NCBI RefSeq assembly: GCF_000143535.2
Contig: NC_037323.1
Location: 310,001 to 374,000, forward strand
Length of the DNA stretch: 64,000 nucleotides
Reading direction: 5' to 3'
Origin: Botrytis cinerea B05.10
Taxonomy: Eukaryota > Ascomycota > Leotiomycetes > Helotiales > Sclerotiniaceae
Below the pieces are notes generated by a model. The model was not told the origin of the DNA, ran no database searches, and worked only from the letters and a program-made list of their open reading frames with translations. The position numbers and the translations under genes were made by a program. Within the stretch, counting starts at the first letter, position 1. Each line of letters starts with the position of its first letter. Positions 23,601 through 36,521 of the stretch are shown piece after piece.

Positions 23601-26600
23601 TGTAAACGAATACATACTTCGGGGTACAGCGACAACCCATTTGACGGTATGCACTTTTAACTTCAATTTTACATGGACAAACTGGCCATTATAGCAATGT
23701 CCTGGTACGCAATCACAACATAGCATCTTCTATGAAGCAACGCAATACACCTCTGGTACTTACCAAGAGACTGCAGACCCATGAAAGTACTATAGCCCCA
23801 TGTACACGATCCTCACGCAAAACAATATATCTCCCACAAACCAGCCGTCTCTTGAGAGAGATTATCTCCTTCTCACCCAACAATATGGTAACACTAATCG
23901 ATCCTTTTGGTCTAGCCTCTCACGAGGCTGAAGAGAGTGACCTCGAAATTCATTTACGGTAGCCAATGTTCTCTCCGATACTTTATTTGAAGCGGGTATA
24001 CAGAGCAAATGTGGTTACAAGATTTCGAACTAAACAAAAGGAATCTCGTGCTAGTCAGTGATCACACTAAGGGCTGAGAAGTGAGTGGGGGTTCACAAGA
24101 CACTATCTGTAACCGACAACATAAGACGGCTTCGCGGGCTCTTCAACGGACGGGTTTGGAGAAGCTTCGGGATTCCAACGATGGAAAAGTCTCAGCCCTA
24201 GTCGGTCGTACCGATGCCGTCTCTTACCAAGAAGCTGACTTTCAGCTCGTATCACCGTTATCACGAGAATTTACGTACTCTAGACTTAAATGCCATTTGG
24301 ATCACTCATCAATCACTCTTCATCGAAATGGCATGATAGTCAGGGTAAGCACAACATGAATTTTAACAACATGATGCTATCCTAACATTATTCGATTACT
24401 TTCAATATCCGATCCGCACATAAATTCTCCTTTCCTTATCTTTTCTTATTCAACATTGCACACATCCTGCGCGATAATCATCAATATCAGATTACCTCAT
24501 CCCCTTCAATTCCAAAACAGGGGGCGGACTAAAGGAAGTATAATTCCACATAAACCATGCCTCTTTGGTTATCTCGCATAGCAACTCCGCATTTTCAGTA
24601 ATTGAGCTAGTCCATTTTCGATTTATCGCGGTTAATGCGCCATAGTTGCAAAATTCTTCAATCCTGTCACACCTTCGAAGCCTCCTGAACGTCTCATATG
24701 TAGATTCACTAGATTAGGTTCTCTTGATTACTTGAATTAGTTTCAAAGGTATCTACCCATCACTTGAACACATAAAATCGTAAGATAGCTAGATCTATGA
24801 ACACATGGCTCATAGCAATGCCTCTTCACTAGCTGAGGGTGCCTATCTCGTTTAACTAACCCGGTCATGGATTGTTTCCAAATCGTTTTATTCGTACTAG
24901 TCTGAACGTTTTTGGACATCAGTAGCAGCTGCTTTTCCAAATTCGTTCAACAGCCTGTTCATTGAAATCTTTACTTTTATCCCCCACACCCACAATCGAA
25001 TTGACAGGGGGTGATGATCGAGTGCTAATGCAAGCACACAGACTAAAAAATGACCAGACCCCATCGCTAATCTGATAGAATTCACAGGCAATTGCGATTC
25101 GTTATATCGCGGACCTACTTCATCACATTTTGTGTTACTATTGGCTATAACTAGGATAACACATATATACCCTGCACTTCTATCTGTATCGGCAAGGAAT
25201 ACGCAGCTCTCCCACGGTGTTCCATTTTTTCGACTCTCCGTTCCGACTCCCCATCGCTCTGGAATATGCACAACTCCACACTTAACATGAAGTCGTCGTT
25301 GCTCCGTCGCAAGCTGGCATACAATGGCTTCAATAGCGTTGCAGGATCGCCGTTCTTATTGGTGTACTTATAAGAGGTGAAATTCGTCCATCGGTGCGAA
25401 TACTTGCCGTTGAATTGTGCAAAGAGTCTCAGACATCCTTCATTCTTTCACCTCCATCGGTCGGCTAACATGCAGCCGTGTTCTTATTCGACACATATTG
25501 TTGCATTGAACGATTCTGATCGAGAATACACAACCTTTTGGGACCTTAGAGTTTCATTCATTTTCGAAATCGGCAGTTTGAATCCCGATGGATGATCTAT
25601 TCAAGCATCACCAGCCCCCTGGTACTATTCCAGCATAGAATCATCTCTAATTGACCTTTCGCATATTTCCACAATATACAGCGGCATGAGAAGCACCAGT
25701 CGTAATCGATATCAAGCATCAATTTGAATACAACTCCATGATGATCTTCGATCCCCAATTGTCTGCACCGAAGAGGCGCAAGTTTCGTACTTTTCATTTC
25801 ATAGTACAGGAACAAGGCTCTGATGAACGAGAGAGGGCGATTTGTTGAAACTTGACTTTTCTCTAACCTGCAGGAAGTTCAGGAACCAAATTACATTTAG
25901 GTAGGTACACCGAGATTCTTCAAGATTTTAATGCATTTGCATCATCTTGAGTTGCTTTGAATCCTTGCTGGCGTTTCTTATGCTTCGTAATGATTTTCAA
26001 GCTTAGGTGCTGCAGAATTGACCAATAATTCTTTTCGGTGAGCCTACGTAGGCACTGTTGGTGACGACACGATAGACCTCCAGAGTAAGCAATAGTTTTC
26101 GATTTTCATGAATAAATCATGACGCCCACTATGCAGGTGAAGACGAATGTCGAATAAAGGCGCGCCTTGAACTGTTTCCCCGCATTCCAACCCCAGCTTG
26201 CGTGTCACATAGCGCCTTGCCCATATAAAATAGACTGACAGTCATAAGCATGGATGGGAGTTAGCGCTCAAGGCTTCACTGGTCAATATATTCTATCAAC
26301 GCAAGGCTCTGGCACAGCAGTTGTTATTGACACATATATTGATAGTATTATTATTCGCTGCTTTGAAGATGTGGTTCTGGGTTGCCCCCAATTAACCAGC
26401 TATTGCATAATGAAACATAGCTCAGTTTACCAGGTATGTTTAAGCGACAGGTAGGCACACTCATTCGGTTGTCTTCCGTGAAAGGATCAATAGTGTCAAG
26501 ATGGTAGCATTGAATTTAGATTAATTGTGCGAATTGACTTGCCGATAGCCTAGTTTCATAAAACAAGGCTTTTCATAGATTGACGCAGACAAAAAAAGAA

Positions 26601-29130
26601 AACAAAAACATGGTGCGGGCCACTAGTGTACAACCGTTGCCAATGGTATCATAGTTGCTAGATGTTATCAAATCGCACATGCACTACTATATTTTCCTTC
26701 ATCCATCAGTATCATTCATGCATTCAAGCAAGGATGTCAAATGTTCTCACAGGATGGTTCCAATCTAGTGAGGCCTCCAAGGTGCTACTGCGGCTAGAAC
26801 AAACTAGGGTTTCTGTCGATGGATGAATCAGTAGGCATGTTTAGAGTGCATACAATGCTAGATTGGTGAAATCATGCATGGAGGGTGGGATTGCAAGAGG
26901 TGGCGACTTTTCAAAGTGTGAAAGTCTGCCACCCTTTAATTACACCACAGGCCAGTGGCTTTCTCCTGCCTGAAGTTTTTGGGTAAGCAAGGTATTTCGA
27001 AACCGCCCACGGCTTTCTCGCCACATACTTGCTTCGTCTCGTCCCGTTGACGATCGCAATGAATTTGGACGGACAAGATAATGAACAATGCGAAGCGACG
27101 CGTCGGCTTGCTTGAGTGCGAAGCAAATCAAGCTTGACTCAACACCTGGACGCGAACTGTTCGTGGACATAAACATCCGAGGCAAAGAAGTCTTTGCATT
27201 TTCGTTGCTACTACGTTGCACAACAGCCTGCATTTCAAGGTTTTCTCCATGGATGGTGCTCGAGAATATTCTATCTATTTATCTTCCTGGTTGGCTCATA
27301 TAGCCTATGTTGCCCATGCTGGGGACCATGCTGTGTTCATCTATCAAAATCTTTCTTGATCATGGTTGAAGTCATGGCTGAGGCCGATGCTATCAGAAAG
27401 GCTTGGATAAATGTTCACCGGTAGCTAGTGGCCCAGTACGATATGCAACATTTGCATACGAATCGGGGACACTCCAACTAGCCCCCGTATCGTTCTCAAG
27501 AACTCCGCGCCCTGCAAACTATACATTCGGGGAGCCGGAGCGGTTCATGGGTGGTACATGGGTGTTGCAATTTTAAGAGTGTATTGTCAAAGATCAGTTT
27601 TGGCTAGAGATAAAAACGGATGGAAATAGAGCGCTATGCGGGGTTCCATAGTCGGCTTGTTTTGGCTTCGAAGAATTTGGAAATTGAGGATAAATCACAC
27701 ATACTTACCTGTTTATTCGTGCTACGGCAGGATGATGATGAATGTTTGATATTAAAGAGATGCATAAGGGATGAGATGATACGCTATAAAACCTGTGGTA
27801 GCACTCATTTATTTTATTTGATGTTTTGCATTAGCTCCATATCTCGGTCCCGACATGAAGAATGGAGACGGAGATAGAACTGTGGCAAGAAATATCTTCG
27901 GCTGCAACTAAATCTGTTTAAGTTATCACGACACCATCAACAATTTATCTGTGTCTCGCATAGTTAGCAATCTTGGTTAAATTCCTCCGAAAGGACGTAT
28001 GTATCGTGGGTGTCTTTTGGTGGAGGACAGTTGAGAAGTATAATTATCTAGGTTCAAGATGTGTCATATAGCACAACACTGGTATGATGATCTATTGAAT
28101 TATATAGCGATGCACATAACCAAATCCTAGATTCCATGCTCGATTTTACTAATGCGTTGATCAAATCTCTTTTTTCCTCACATGAGGCTATCGTTGCAGT
28201 GATTTTAAACGCTGTTTTGGGATACCCCTTTCCCAAAGACACAGGAGCCGCATATTCTTATAGTATCCCATCTCGGCCTGCTGAAGTTAAAATCATGAAC
28301 TATAAGCTAGCTAATGAAGTCACAAATACTACTTTTTACACACCCCACGTGGCAATCCATTTCTCCTCGCCCGTGCCTATTTCTTATGCTTGTGTAATGC
28401 ATGGTTGCACAGTTATCTTTAATCCATAATCCTTCAAGTCTTCACCAAAAAGTTGGTGATTCTCCGCATTCGAGCACATATTTCCGTCATATATCAATAT
28501 TTTACTCACATTTTCCCTTAAGTATAACTTCAAAGTTTGTGCAGAAAGTAATCTAATCTCGCCTACCTTCACCTCCCATCTCGTATATTTGTGCGAAGCT
28601 ATATATTCATCCAAAAGCTAGGAGAAAATGAGCGGAGCGGGTGGATGAGTAGAAATTTTGATCTAAGGGTGGCAATGGTTGCGGGACGGTATTTAAAGCA
28701 CACGTGTTGAAATTGGGGAAGACATGGGTGCCGAAAGAGAAACGGCATGGATGCAATAGGCCAGCAGGTTCAATTAAGATACAAGTGTACAAATATCGTA
28801 TAAGAGTGCAAGTTCCATGGGTATGTATAAATTCTCGGAAAATTGCATTTAGGTATCTTGAGACCTGTGTAAAGCACGTGTTGGGCATGCTGAGTAGGGC
28901 AGCGTATATAATATGAGATTAGTCTTAGACAGTTAAAGTATGCTAAAGTTTCATATGCACTTCAACAAATTCAATGCTCCCTAATTAGCATGGTAGTATC
29001 TCTACACGTGTTTATATTCGGCAACGGTATACGGAAAAAGTAGGGATTCTTAGACATTTCCGCGTATTGTGTGCACATTTTGACATTTGCAGTTGAAATC
29101 GGTATTGTGACTGTTGTGAAAGCAAGTTTT

Positions 29131-29160
29131 GCGATCGATGGCGATGGCGATGGAGATGAG
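29131..29160. repeat. GCGATG simple repeat
   Basis: Imperfect GCGATG units followed by GAGATG in noncoding sequence. Confidence 0.5.
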
Positions 29161-31710
29161 AGCCATCTATCTCTCGTGTTAGCAGATTCGTGCCGTTACA
29201 ATTTACTAGGTAGTTTCCCGTGAGTGGGTGTGCTGCGGCGATCACCAGATCACGAGATTGATGCTCCACTCCACCTTCAAATACCGCTCGTCCCGTATCC
29301 CATCTTCGGATATTTCTTCATATCTGGGAACTTGTCATCACGAACACCTTTCTACTTATCTTTCGCGGCAGTAGTGAAGCTACTACGTCACCAGGGAGAG
29401 CACCTTATCGCCCAATTCATTTCATTCATCTAGAGTGGGTAGTCTTTCATACATTCATGGATATTTCCCCGAGACACCAAAAAGTTGCTACCCGGTCTTG
29501 GTAAAGCAAGACATACATCACTAGCTTAAAGGATGGGGTAGTAGTACTACTGTATGAGAGCAGTCAAAGAAATATGGATTCTAATTTCATTATTATTTGA
29601 CATCTCGGGACTTGATCCCCCCACTTATATCGTTTCGGCACTTGAGAACTAAATGGAAAAACGAAGTTTGATCATATCGCATGCTCCCCTTTTCACTCAC
29701 AATTCCACTCTGGCTATTTATCTGGGTCGTATTGGTTCGTGAATTTGGCCGCGTGATTGATATTTAAGAGTATCCATGATTGCGATTTGTCATATTTAGC
29801 TTCAGCCACGGAGTTGTGGCTGTACTCGAAGATGATGAGATGAGAATGAAAGAACAAATGGAAATATCAAGAAGGAGATAGATATGAATTTGTTGCATGT
29901 CTAGTTTTTGACGGGCTTGAGATTGGTGAGACAATATGAGTGTGATGTTAGTTTCGGTGGAGATCAGATGCCAGGCTTTGTTACATGGGTGTGAGATATT
30001 GAGTGGACAACTTAGCATGGAATCTAGAAAATCATTGATTTAGCATTTTCGCCAATTTACCCTTTAGACAAGCATCATATAGGGCTTGCTGATTTTCGTC
30101 AACTTCCCAAGATGAATATGCCTTGTGGGTTTAGACAGTTTTAGTCATCTCTTGCGTCGTTGCCACCATTTTTCGCTGACACTTTAACCTTGTGTTACTC
30201 AATCTCTTTTCACAACTATATCTAAATTTCTTGTGAGATTCACGTATCTTCAAGAAACAATCATGGAAATGGATTGAGAGTTCATGCGCCACTGATTTAA
30301 CACATACTCCCGTTGTCTTTCTATCTTCTAGGCTCTATGTTTTCTTTAACGAAAGTGACACTTAACTAAAGACCTTATATACCTCTCCATCTCGTGCGCA
30401 ACAATAGTTACGTACTAAACCTCTTCAATACGCACACAGTACAGCCCAAGAGTATCGCTTCTGGGCCTAATTCTCTGCATTTACTGATTTCATCGCAGTT
30501 CATTTTCGGTGGCAACTCCCAATCACGCAATGATCGATTCAAGCGAACCTGTGATATCATAAGCACTTGCTTTTCTTTTAGCCTCCGGCTCATGAGTATT
30601 GATTGCAAACTTCAACTTTGAAGGAACTCTTCCCGCAGAATTAGCTTGCAGACAGATACCTCAGATGTCTGTAAAGATAAGCTGCCAACACTCGTTGGCA
30701 TACATTCTTGGGTATATTATTCCAATAACTGCGGAATTTTCACCGTTTGGCTCTGCGATTCATCTCTTACTTTTTGTTGTGCCCCAATTAGACCACTTTC
30801 TCGTGTGGTACTTGTTGCTAATACTCATCGGTATCACTGCTTGACAATCTTTCGTTGGGAGTAAATGCACATCCTTGTGAGTCCGTATTTTGTCCAACAC
30901 ATTGAACTACACTCCTCTCAGCTTTAACAGTCTGTCAAGTAGCCGATTATTAGAAGACTTGTTTGATGACTTCCTCATGTTTAAGTTGATATAAATGGAA
31001 GTCATCTCGATCAAGAAACTCCCTGAACTGTACAAAAGTTTTGTGGTTTGCAATTACCACTTTAAAAACTTTCTCTCAATACATGTGCGCAAAAAGTTGA
31101 TTTTGTCATGCAAAAGAAAAAGATTGCTTTCATCAAGCGGGTTCACCCTATTCACATGGCTTAAACAGAAACTTTTGGAGCCGACACTTTAGCAGATTTC
31201 TTCGAACCGTGCTTGCAAGTAATCATGTATATCTGATGAGACCGAGTAAGCTTATTACAATGGACAGGCTTAGATTAGCATAACTTTCTGACTAGACGAA
31301 CGGACTTTCACATCATTTGAGTTTTTCAATTCCAATCTCATAAAAGTTCCAAAGTCCTCGATAATATACACACATCTGAATGTTCTTTCTTTGACATAAA
31401 ATTCGTCGTTTGGATAATTACCACCCAATCATATCAAGATAAAGATAAAGATGGCCGCTATGCATAGCCACAACGCCAAGGAATCCTATTTTCTTGGCTA
31501 GGCTTACATTTCAGCCTCAGTCTAGTTCATATTCCCCTCATCACTATTAACTTGCGGAGCGAGCTTGATCAAGATTTTGGTCTGTTTTATTTTCCGTCTT
31601 TTGTTGTTCTTGCGCTCATCCAACTTTCCAACTCTCCGCTCTCCATTCCGCTCCGCTCGCGTACTTCGCCCAACTTATTTCTTGTATATAGTGCAAGTCT
31701 ATCTCACTTA

Positions 31711-31728
31711 ATGTCTCCAGAAAAATGA
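31711..31728 (+). promoter_or_regulatory. Five-codon upstream ORF overlapping the HET-like start
   Basis: ATG, four codons (Ser-Pro-Glu-Lys) and TGA. The TGA overlaps the main start as ATGA (31725-31728). This arrangement can couple termination on the short ORF to initiation on the main frame. Presence in the mRNA is assumed, not shown. Confidence 0.45.
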
Positions 31729-34700
31729 GTTATAATATGAATCCCTCTGTTCTCGTCACTCTCTGGTTCATCCAGCTCCCTCTCGGAGCCTACATTACCT
31801 ATATCAACATTAGCGATTTCCTAGCCCTTTTGTTTCGCCAAGATGTAATACCACTACCTTTGTATGCTTCATTTTGTCTTCAACTACACATTTATCACAT
31901 CCTTTAGTGATAGCACGTTCTAATTCTTACCACACTCATTGCAATTTTTCTCCAGTCCATGATATCCCCAACACTGTCACCTTCTGCATACTCCTACCTC
32001 AATCCCCTAGTCTCGCTATCCACCGTCACCCCCTTCACTTTTCCCACTAATAATCCTTCTAGTGCTTCTCGCATGATCTCTGTCGCCTCTATCATTGGCT
32101 TTATTCTCCTCCTCCGCGAACTTTATTTCCACTTCGTATCAGTCAACTGCCTGCGGCCCCCTTACTATACCTTGTCCAATCTCTTCCGGGCCATTCATAT
32201 AACTTTTTATTTATCACTGATTTTTGACACCTTAGAAAGCGGTCGAAATTACCGATACACATATTTTGCGTGGGCACGATTGATAATTTTACTGTATGTA
32301 TTATCCACCTGTTTAATCGATCCCAAAGTCAACCCCGACAACCGCTTCCCCCCGTTCCTCTAAATATCATATCATATCAGCATACTAATATACAGAAAAA
32401 GATTTTCATACTATACAGCATTAGCATACGGCTTATGGACCTGGTATCTGCTGTGGCGAAATCTTCGTGATAGCAATGATAGCGAGGATGACGATGAAGG
32501 TTCTACTCAACCAGGAATGAATCTTGTACCGCGCAAGATTCTGAGTGCATCCAATCTCACCTCCAGGAATAATCTCATTATTAGAACAATGCTTTGGATT
32601 CATGCGCCACTTCACGTGATACCAAACGATCCTAGCTTCAGCTTTGAGGAAAGAAGGGTCTGGGGAAAGCTAGTGGTGATAATCGTTTGGGGATCAAAAA
32701 TTATTGGGGCTGTTTATATGCTTCTAAAATGTCTCATTGGGGGGCCCGTTCTTCTATCCCTCGTACGTCTAACCAGTCTCCGCTCTTTTGCTAAATTCAG
32801 ACTGCGTGAGTGAGTATGCCAAGCTAACTGACCTCATAGATCCCTTATTACCCACGATTTCCCGGCGAACCCTTAATCCAAATCATGCAAAATACTGGCA
32901 GTGAATGGATGTACAACCGTCCAAAATTAGGACGCCATGACAAAATCAAAGCTCTTTCACAAGGCCGACAGCCTTTTCTTTCTTCATTACAAGGACGTCC
33001 AAGACCCACAGATATCACCCACTCTGACGAAGAAGCCAATCACTCTACCGAAATCATGAGTCTTCACAACATCTCTGATTACAACGAAATTCCCACTTAT
33101 CATCCATCTACATCGCTCGACACAAACGATGTTCCGGACCGACAACTCGGCCCCGCTTACCTCTGTTTCTTAGATCCCTCTTCGTCTACCGGGTACACTA
33201 CTCGTCACGTATCTACCTGGACTCAATCACATGGAATCAGTTATCCCAACTACATATTCGTATCTTATACCCGACTTCAATTCTATACCATCATTGCCGG
33301 AGACCCCAGTTTGCCATCTTCGATTAATGCTCGCAGACAGGCTGCTGCTGAGCAAGATATGGAGATGCTTATTCAGTTTGCGATACGTGCTACGAAGACC
33401 GCAGGTATTGGTGCTTTTTGGATAGATTATGAGTGTATACGTCCTGAAGAAGACGAAGATCCGGATAAGAGTATAGGAGAAGTATATCGAATATGTGATA
33501 TCGTAAGGGCATGTCACTCAATGGCTATAGTTGTTGGACCACGATTTAATTTTACCAATTACACTCATGATGCCATGGAAGGGAGGTCGGACGATCTTTC
33601 AAATACAAAAACTCAATGGTTGCGAGATTGGGGAAGCCGTCTCTGGACTGTTCCCGAAGCTCTTCTATGCCCAGGCGAACACCGCATTTCGATTTACACA
33701 CCTGGTGTGGTTGAGCCCGAGTTAGTCGCGAAACGGAATCTTCCAGGCCGTGTCTGGGATGATGCAATTGCCTTACGCCAGTTGATCGATCACTACGAAT
33801 CTTCAATCCATCTCACGAAGCTAGAGTTGATCTCTATTGCCCTTGAATGTCTCAAGCGGCGCCAAACGGAGAAACGCATGGCCGGCGACGTAGCATATGC
33901 ACTGCAGGGATTGCTCCGTCAACGACCTAAAGTTTTTCAATCCGATAGTGATTTCCAGGCTTTTGCAAGACTTTCTCTTGCCAACGATAGTGATATGCTT
34001 CTTGAAAGACTGCTCTGCCTCAAACCGAAGGATAATCGGGCACCATGGCACGAGATGCAAGATGTTTGGGGAGCAAAATTGTGGGATATTACGCCGATAT
34101 GTCAGATTTCTGAAGTGGTGGAGAACAATACTGTGATATTAGGAGATGCGAAAGGCGCGATGGTAAATTGGGAGTTCCTTGAAGCAATTGAGTATGAAAC
34201 TACGCGTCCACAAAGTTATGGTTGGGGACTGCTGAGAATAAGTTCGTTTTTCAGTATGATGTTTATGGTGCTTATGGTGGTGCCGTTTCTCCTTTGGTTT
34301 CAACGATCTGGCAAAAGGTTCGAGATTCTTTACTCGAACATGTTCAAGATAACTTGGGGTATATTCGTGGGAAATTCCATTGCAGTACCATGGGTAGTGA
34401 GATACCTTTATAAAAATCCTGAAGTCCATCAAGCGCAGGCTAGACTATATGGGATAGCTGGGCGTCCAAATTTGGGGAGGGTAGAAGAGCTGATGTTTGG
34501 ATCTGATCAAGGTCGCTTACAGTGGATGGAAGGAGGGGATAGTGTGGCTGATCACCCTGATGGTGACGAGTATAGCTATGAGAATGGATTGAGGTCGTTC
34601 ACACTCATAGATACATACACATTGACAGCTATTCCATTCGAAGCCGAGCTTCCGCCATCAGTAGTATTGGCAGGTGCGCGCGCTCGTGGACTAGTACGGA

Positions 34701-34855
34701 TGCTTTTGTGTTCTTACGATGCAAACACGGCGACATTGTGTAAAGAGTCGGTTGTGAGAATGGAAACTGTCGTACTTGAGCGGATGCCAAAGTTGAATCG
34801 GGTGCGATTTGCTTTGAAGCCGACGAGGGATGATGCGATAGCAGAGAGTAGATGA
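31725..34855 (+). CDS. Multi-pass membrane protein with HET-like domain
   Basis: Four exons (31725-31844, 31956-32293, 32396-32762, 32840-34855) join in phase to 946 residues. The N-terminal third has several hydrophobic segments (about residues 8-30, 85-105, 140-170 and 235-260). A soluble middle follows with features of the fungal HET domain: YIFVSYTR (413-420), FWIDYECI (468-475) followed by an acidic stretch and a GEVYRICDIVRACH helix, and WGSRLWTVPEALL (540-552). These parallel the SYvWG, LWIDslCI and RgWtlQE blocks of heterokaryon-incompatibility proteins. Two more hydrophobic segments (about 742-765 and 775-798) come before a soluble tail. HET domains trigger cell death after non-self fusion and are related to TIR folds. 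The match here is diverged, so signalling activity is inference. No incompatibility partner gene is adjacent. Confidence 0.8.
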
Positions 34856-35517
34856 AATTGACAAGAGAAGCCGGCATCCCACTTTATCTTGCTCAGATTT
34901 GCCCAAAGACAAAAATTTGTGTAGCGATAGTTGAATGTGAATGATACTCTTGCTTTAGGAGATTACATTATATTTGACAATCGATTGGTGTCATATATAG
35001 GAGTTCAACAAAGCTCTGGTACTCGGCCTATAATAGGAACATTAAACTGCTATTGTAGATTTTCAATCACCCCAAGAAGGAGAGGGATAATTCACTGATA
35101 TAAGTCGAAGCAAAATAACAATGACGATCGGGATTCGGGAGCCCTAGGGAATTTGTTAATGAGCAGGACAACTCAAATTCGGTCAATCGAATTTTGGAGG
35201 CTGCTGAATCTACTAAAATGCTACTTTGATCTTCGGATACAGAGCAATAATTTCAATCTGTAGGTAGAAGAATACCAAGATAGTCGACCGAGTACTGGCT
35301 CCATATTTCGAGCCAGTGCAAAAAATCTACAGAGGCCAATAACAAGGCTCTTTGTTGTATCTGTTGTCTTTGTTTTATCGTCGCGTACGTGTTTATAGTC
35401 ATGTTGTGGGGCAGACTTCCTTTGTTTTTGGATTATTAATTTGGTGGTTTTGAACATTTTTGATAGGATATATTTTTAAAACTCTAAATTACCTGCAACA
35501 AATTATGAATTAGCTTC
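34856..35517. other. Spacer between the HET-like gene and tRNA-Cys
   Basis: AT-rich 3' flank of the HET-like gene and 5' flank of the tRNA. No gene seen. Confidence 0.6.
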
Positions 35518-35601
35518 GCTCCTTTAGCTCAGTGGTAGAGCGGAAGATTGCAGTTTCGTACAAATATCTTCAGGTCAATCGTTCGAACCGGTTAGGGAGC
35601 T
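35518..35601 (+). tRNA. tRNA-Cys (GCA anticodon) with 12-nt intron
   Basis: Acceptor stem GCTCCTT pairs with AGGGAGC (35594-35600). The D-arm is GCTC/GAGC around AGTGGTA. The anticodon stem GAAGA/TCTTC encloses loop TTGCAG plus A. The T-arm has the loop TTCGAAC with stem AATCG/CGGTT. The anticodon GCA (35550-35552) reads Cys codons. A 12-nt intron (35554-35565) follows position 37, the normal place for nuclear tRNA introns, and leaves a 7-base loop. All arms fold without forcing. Confidence 0.93.
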
Positions 35602-36521
35602 TCAATTGCTCTTCTGTGAAGTGTTCATAATCTTTTGCCATTTTCTCTCGATATGTGTGGCTTTTGGATCGTCCTTCTTTTTTTCGCTGCCTGTTCTCCT
35701 CACTCTTTCCTTGAGTACCTACTGTAGAATCCACGAAGCTTATTATTAGTCAGGTGGATACAACATTCGGATTGTACTAGCTTCAGAGCCTTTTATCTAA
35801 GCACGTGGAGATTCGGGGATAATCATCTGATAACTGGAAGCGAGCTTTCCCCTTCATCTCTCCACTCTCACCGCATCACCAAGTGAAATCCAAAATGATT
35901 CTTGTTGTACTAATTAGAGTTTCTGAATAGTAAACATATCTAGTAATTGCAGTAACAAGATCAGACTCTCGGCTTGAAGTTCGCCGTGGGACTGTTGGGT
36001 ATTGGCATTGGTGGCAGGAAAGATGGTTGCTAAACCACACCATCGGCGCAATATCTTCTTCCGGAAGGCCGTTCTTCAAGACCAAGGATTATACCGCCTC
36101 GTCTCATAATTCTACTATACGGGGAGATGCCGGTACTTTACAAGATACAAGCTTATAAGCTTTATTCCCCTCTCATCCATCTGAACCATACTCGATTTAT
36201 CACGAACTCCTTACATTTTTTTCACGTGCGCATAGAAACGCAATTGCTTGGCCTCACAGAAGGTGAAGAGTGACAGGTACCGTGCGTGGGTCACATTCTT
36301 GTAATCTCCGCAATTCCACTTCACAAGGTACCAAGTCGACCCCGCTTTTTTGAGGTGAGGTGAATGGACAATTAGGTTTCTCTCCTAGGAGTTTGTGTAT
36401 ATAATGGTTTGATCAACCCGGCGATGGGAGGTTACAGAAGCTCCTCCCGCTGTCGCTTTCTCGGTCTACAAGTCAATTTTTGAAACTGCACACTCTTCAG
36501 TTCTGCACCGAGCCATCAATC
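35602..36521. other. Spacer between tRNA-Cys and the SurE-type gene
   Basis: A T-rich stretch just after the tRNA could terminate RNA polymerase III. The last part, with CT-rich sequence and a TATATAA at about 36397, is the likely promoter of the phosphatase gene. No other gene seen. Confidence 0.55.

Larger units (their letters stand above)
19899..31724. other. 11.8-kb gene-poor region (shared upstream side)
   Basis: The Ecl1-type gene and the HET-like gene point away from each other across this region. No frame exceeds 140 codons, and the longest (20877-21299, 24897-25271, both -) show no domain, signal peptide or consistent codon bias. I saw no transposase, reverse transcriptase or long terminal repeats. 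It holds a CT microsatellite, a GCGATG repeat and a few short palindromes. It could contain long 5' leaders, noncoding RNAs or decayed elements. Confidence 0.5.

Noticed and set aside
24897..25271. 124-codon frame on the - strand
   Set aside because: No recognisable features; likely chance.
26042..26053. 12-bp palindrome GCCTACGTAGGC
   Set aside because: Isolated short palindrome without neighbouring repeats; several are expected in 64 kb.
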